A stretch of 48,076 nucleotides of DNA from Lachnospiraceae bacterium (GTDB taxonomy: Bacteria; Bacillota; Clostridia; Lachnospirales; Lachnospiraceae), in contig JAJPWX010000023.1 of the NCBI GenBank assembly GCA_021205755.1, forward strand, positions 1 through 48,076, given 5' to 3'. Below, one piece after another: positions 46,708-48,076 of this stretch. A program made the translations under genes and the position numbers. The notes beneath the pieces are model-generated. The model saw only the letters and a program-made list of their open reading frames with translations. It was not told where the DNA came from and did no database searches. Each line of letters starts with the position of its first letter. Positions within the stretch are counted from its first letter, which is position 1.

Positions 46708-47868
46708 AGGGATCTTGATTTTTTCAATTTCTGAACGCAGCTCTTCTACTGTTCTGTGCCCGTAAACGCCATTTGTGATATCGCTCCCAAAAGAATGCCC
46801 CAGCATTCGCTTTCGATCCGATTCACTGACTTTGAATTTTTCGCAGAGGCGGGAAAAAGTATGCCGACAATCGTGCGGTGTGTGACGAGCGATTCCTGCT
46901 GCTTTTAAGATCTTATAGAAACCACTTCGAATGGTATCATTGGAAACCGTCACCAGACGTCCGCCATTTCTTTTCAGTCTGGTAACTACAAGTGATTGGA
47001 TAGCACTGTGGATGGGAACAATCCGGTTTTTACTTGCCGCCGTTTTTACGCCGCCTCTGAAATACCATTCTGTTGTGTTCACTTCCATCTTAGCGTAGGC
47101 CGATATTCGAAATCCGGAATAGCACATGATCAGAGCTAATTCTGCGTTCGGGTCTGTCTTATGCTGCCAGAGAATCGCCAGCTCCTCATCGGAAAACGGC
47201 ACGCCATGTTCATCATCCTCCGCATCCGGCAGGGTAAGATATTGCGCGTAATTTCGATTGCAGAGATCTCTGGGTTCGGCGAATTTGTACATTTGCTTTA
47301 ACAGTGTCATGATGTTTTCGAGACTGGCTTTTTTCAGTGTACAGTCATCCAGGCATTTTTGCAGCTCAGCGAGCGTAATTTCCCGAAAAGGCCTGTCATG
47401 CAGTGACGCGCAATTATGAAAAGCAGTCCTCGTACTGTGCGCCGATTGCTTTGAAAGTTTTTTTGCTGCTTTTTCTCCGTACTTCCAGGTAAAAAAGAGA
47501 TCATATACCTCTGAAAAAGTTAAGGAATCTTCCGCTTTTTTCCCATCATCTTTATGTAATTGCGCAGAAAAATCGGCCAGAATCCGACTACAGAACGCAT
47601 CAAGATCTGCTTCTGAAGCATCTCGGTAGGATTTAAATTGCAGTTCATCCCCCGGTTTATACGTCCCAGCGTGGTATGCATTCAATACAGCAAACCCGAC
47701 ATACCAGTCATCAACATAGCATAACGCCGGAGGGCGCAGATACCGTCCTCGCTCATCTTTTTCTAACGCCGGAGGATGAACCGCGTAACAATTTCTCCGA
47801 TTCTCCCCCAGAAAGCGGATGCTTCCGTATCTGTTTGGGAGACGGGGAAAACGTTTTCTCTTTGGCAT
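46696..47868 (-). CDS. Tyrosine recombinase / phage-type integrase
   Basis: A 390-aa site-specific recombinase. A basic N terminus (MPKRKRFPRLPNRYGSIRFL) and an unusual N-terminal region of about 110 residues precede the SAM-like core-binding domain (SLTFSEVYDLFF ... TLLKQMYKFAE). The catalytic domain shows Arg in CYSGFRISAYAKME, Lys in VKTAASKNRIVPI, HxxR in TPHDCRHTFSRL, the second His in MLGHSFGSDI and the Tyr nucleophile in NGVYGHRT. All catalytic residues are present, so it is likely active. No excisionase, relaxase or structural phage genes are in view, so the element is either small, decayed or extends beyond the right edge. Confidence 0.9.
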   Translation of the reverse strand: MPKRKRFPRLPNRYGSIRFLGENRRNCYAVHPPALEKDERGRYLRPPALCYVDDWYVGFAVLNAYHAGTYKPGDELQFKSYRDASEADLDAFCSRILADFSAQLHKDDGKKAEDSLTFSEVYDLFFTWKYGEKAAKKLSKQSAHSTRTAFHNCASLHDRPFREITLAELQKCLDDCTLKKASLENIMTLLKQMYKFAEPRDLCNRNYAQYLTLPDAEDDEHGVPFSDEELAILWQHKTDPNAELALIMCYSGFRISAYAKMEVNTTEWYFRGGVKTAASKNRIVPIHSAIQSLVVTRLKRNGGRLVTVSNDTIRSGFYKILKAAGIARHTPHDCRHTFSRLCEKFKVSESDRKRMLGHSFGSDITNGVYGHRTVEELRSEIEKIKIPDCD

Positions 47869-47950
47869 AAGACAGCTTCCTTTCTATATGATTCGTAGCC
47901 CAAAGTATACCACAAAAAGAGTTGTTTTGCGATATCTACGGATCATTTAT

Positions 47951-47972
47951 TAGACACATATTAGTCACAAAG
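47951..47972. repeat. 11-bp-spaced TAGTCAC repeats, pair 2 (upstream of integrase)
   Basis: TAGACACATAT (47951) and TAGTCACAAAG (47962) repeat with the same 11-bp period as the pair at 46686, in the same orientation. They lie about 90 bp upstream of the integrase start. Confidence 0.55.
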
Positions 47973-48022
47973 CAAACAACAATAGCTGGAATATCAAGGG
48001 GAAAATAGAAAATCGATTTAGT

Positions 48023-48076
48023 ATGAAGTTAAAAAGAACTAAGCTTGCAGCCTTAGCGTTGACCGCATTGATGGCT
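48023..48076 (+). CDS. Start of a secreted protein, cut by the window end
   Basis: Eighteen codons from ATG 48023 encode MKLKRTKLAALALTALMA, a typical signal-peptide start. AAGGGGA lies about 20 nt upstream, farther than usual. The frame is open at the window edge, so the product is unknown. Confidence 0.45.
   Translation, partial: MKLKRTKLAALALTALMA

Overview
The window looks like chromosomal DNA of a spore-forming, Gram-positive gut Clostridium relative, most likely a Lachnospiraceae-type Firmicute. The evidence is a complete spoIIA operon (SpoIIAA, SpoIIAB, SigF), a CotS-like coat kinase, a T-box-controlled proS of the archaeal/eukaryotic type, LPXTG surface proteins with class C sortases, and Gram-positive ribosome binding sites. 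The genus cannot be named from sequence alone.

Region 1 (1-19582) is a sortase-dependent pilus/adhesin locus. It holds a giant right-handed beta-helix LPXTG protein, open at the window's left edge with at least about 5058 residues, followed by two paralogous LPATG pilins. The giant gene is broken twice and the first pilin once. Every break lies at a run of G (8, 7 and 9 G) and is repaired by removing exactly one G. The only G runs of 7 or more in the window are these three and one more between the genes. This suggests a phase-variable surface system, although homopolymer sequencing error could give the same picture.

Region 2 (19583-26131) is an accessory island between the pilin genes and the sortase genes. 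It contains a 48-aa remnant of a HigA-like antitoxin, a DUF4143-type AAA ATPase, an AAA-ATPase-like/PD-(D/E)XK protein, a HipA-associated HTH regulator with only a 38-aa stump of the HipA-like toxin, and a Septu-like pair (PtuA-type ATPase, PtuB-type HNH nuclease). The HNH gene is split by a -1 frame change at a TGATG stop/start overlap. Diverged direct repeats of about 90 bp flank the two ATPase genes.

Region 3 (26173-29515) resumes the pilus locus with two adjacent class C sortases and a small SpaA-like surface protein ending in a VQTGD sorting signal. A terminator follows.

Region 4 (29727-45564) is mostly core genome: a secreted DUF6612-like protein (minus strand), folC, a small protein coupled to a zinc-ribbon/TPR membrane protein, spoIIAA-spoIIAB-sigF preceded by an array of palindromes, a CotS-like kinase, promoter/T-box/proS, the branched-chain amino acid ABC transporter livK-livH-livM-livG-livF, and a cytidylate-kinase-like protein. 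A 27-nt palindrome with GTAACTGT/ACAGTTAC arms occurs three times, at 21337, 29670 and 41017.

Region 5 (45747-48076) holds an unrecognised 192-aa protein with its own promoter, a minus-strand tyrosine recombinase flanked by two pairs of 11-bp-spaced TAGTCAC-type repeats, and the first codons of a secreted protein cut by the window end. I saw no rRNA, tRNA or CRISPR array.
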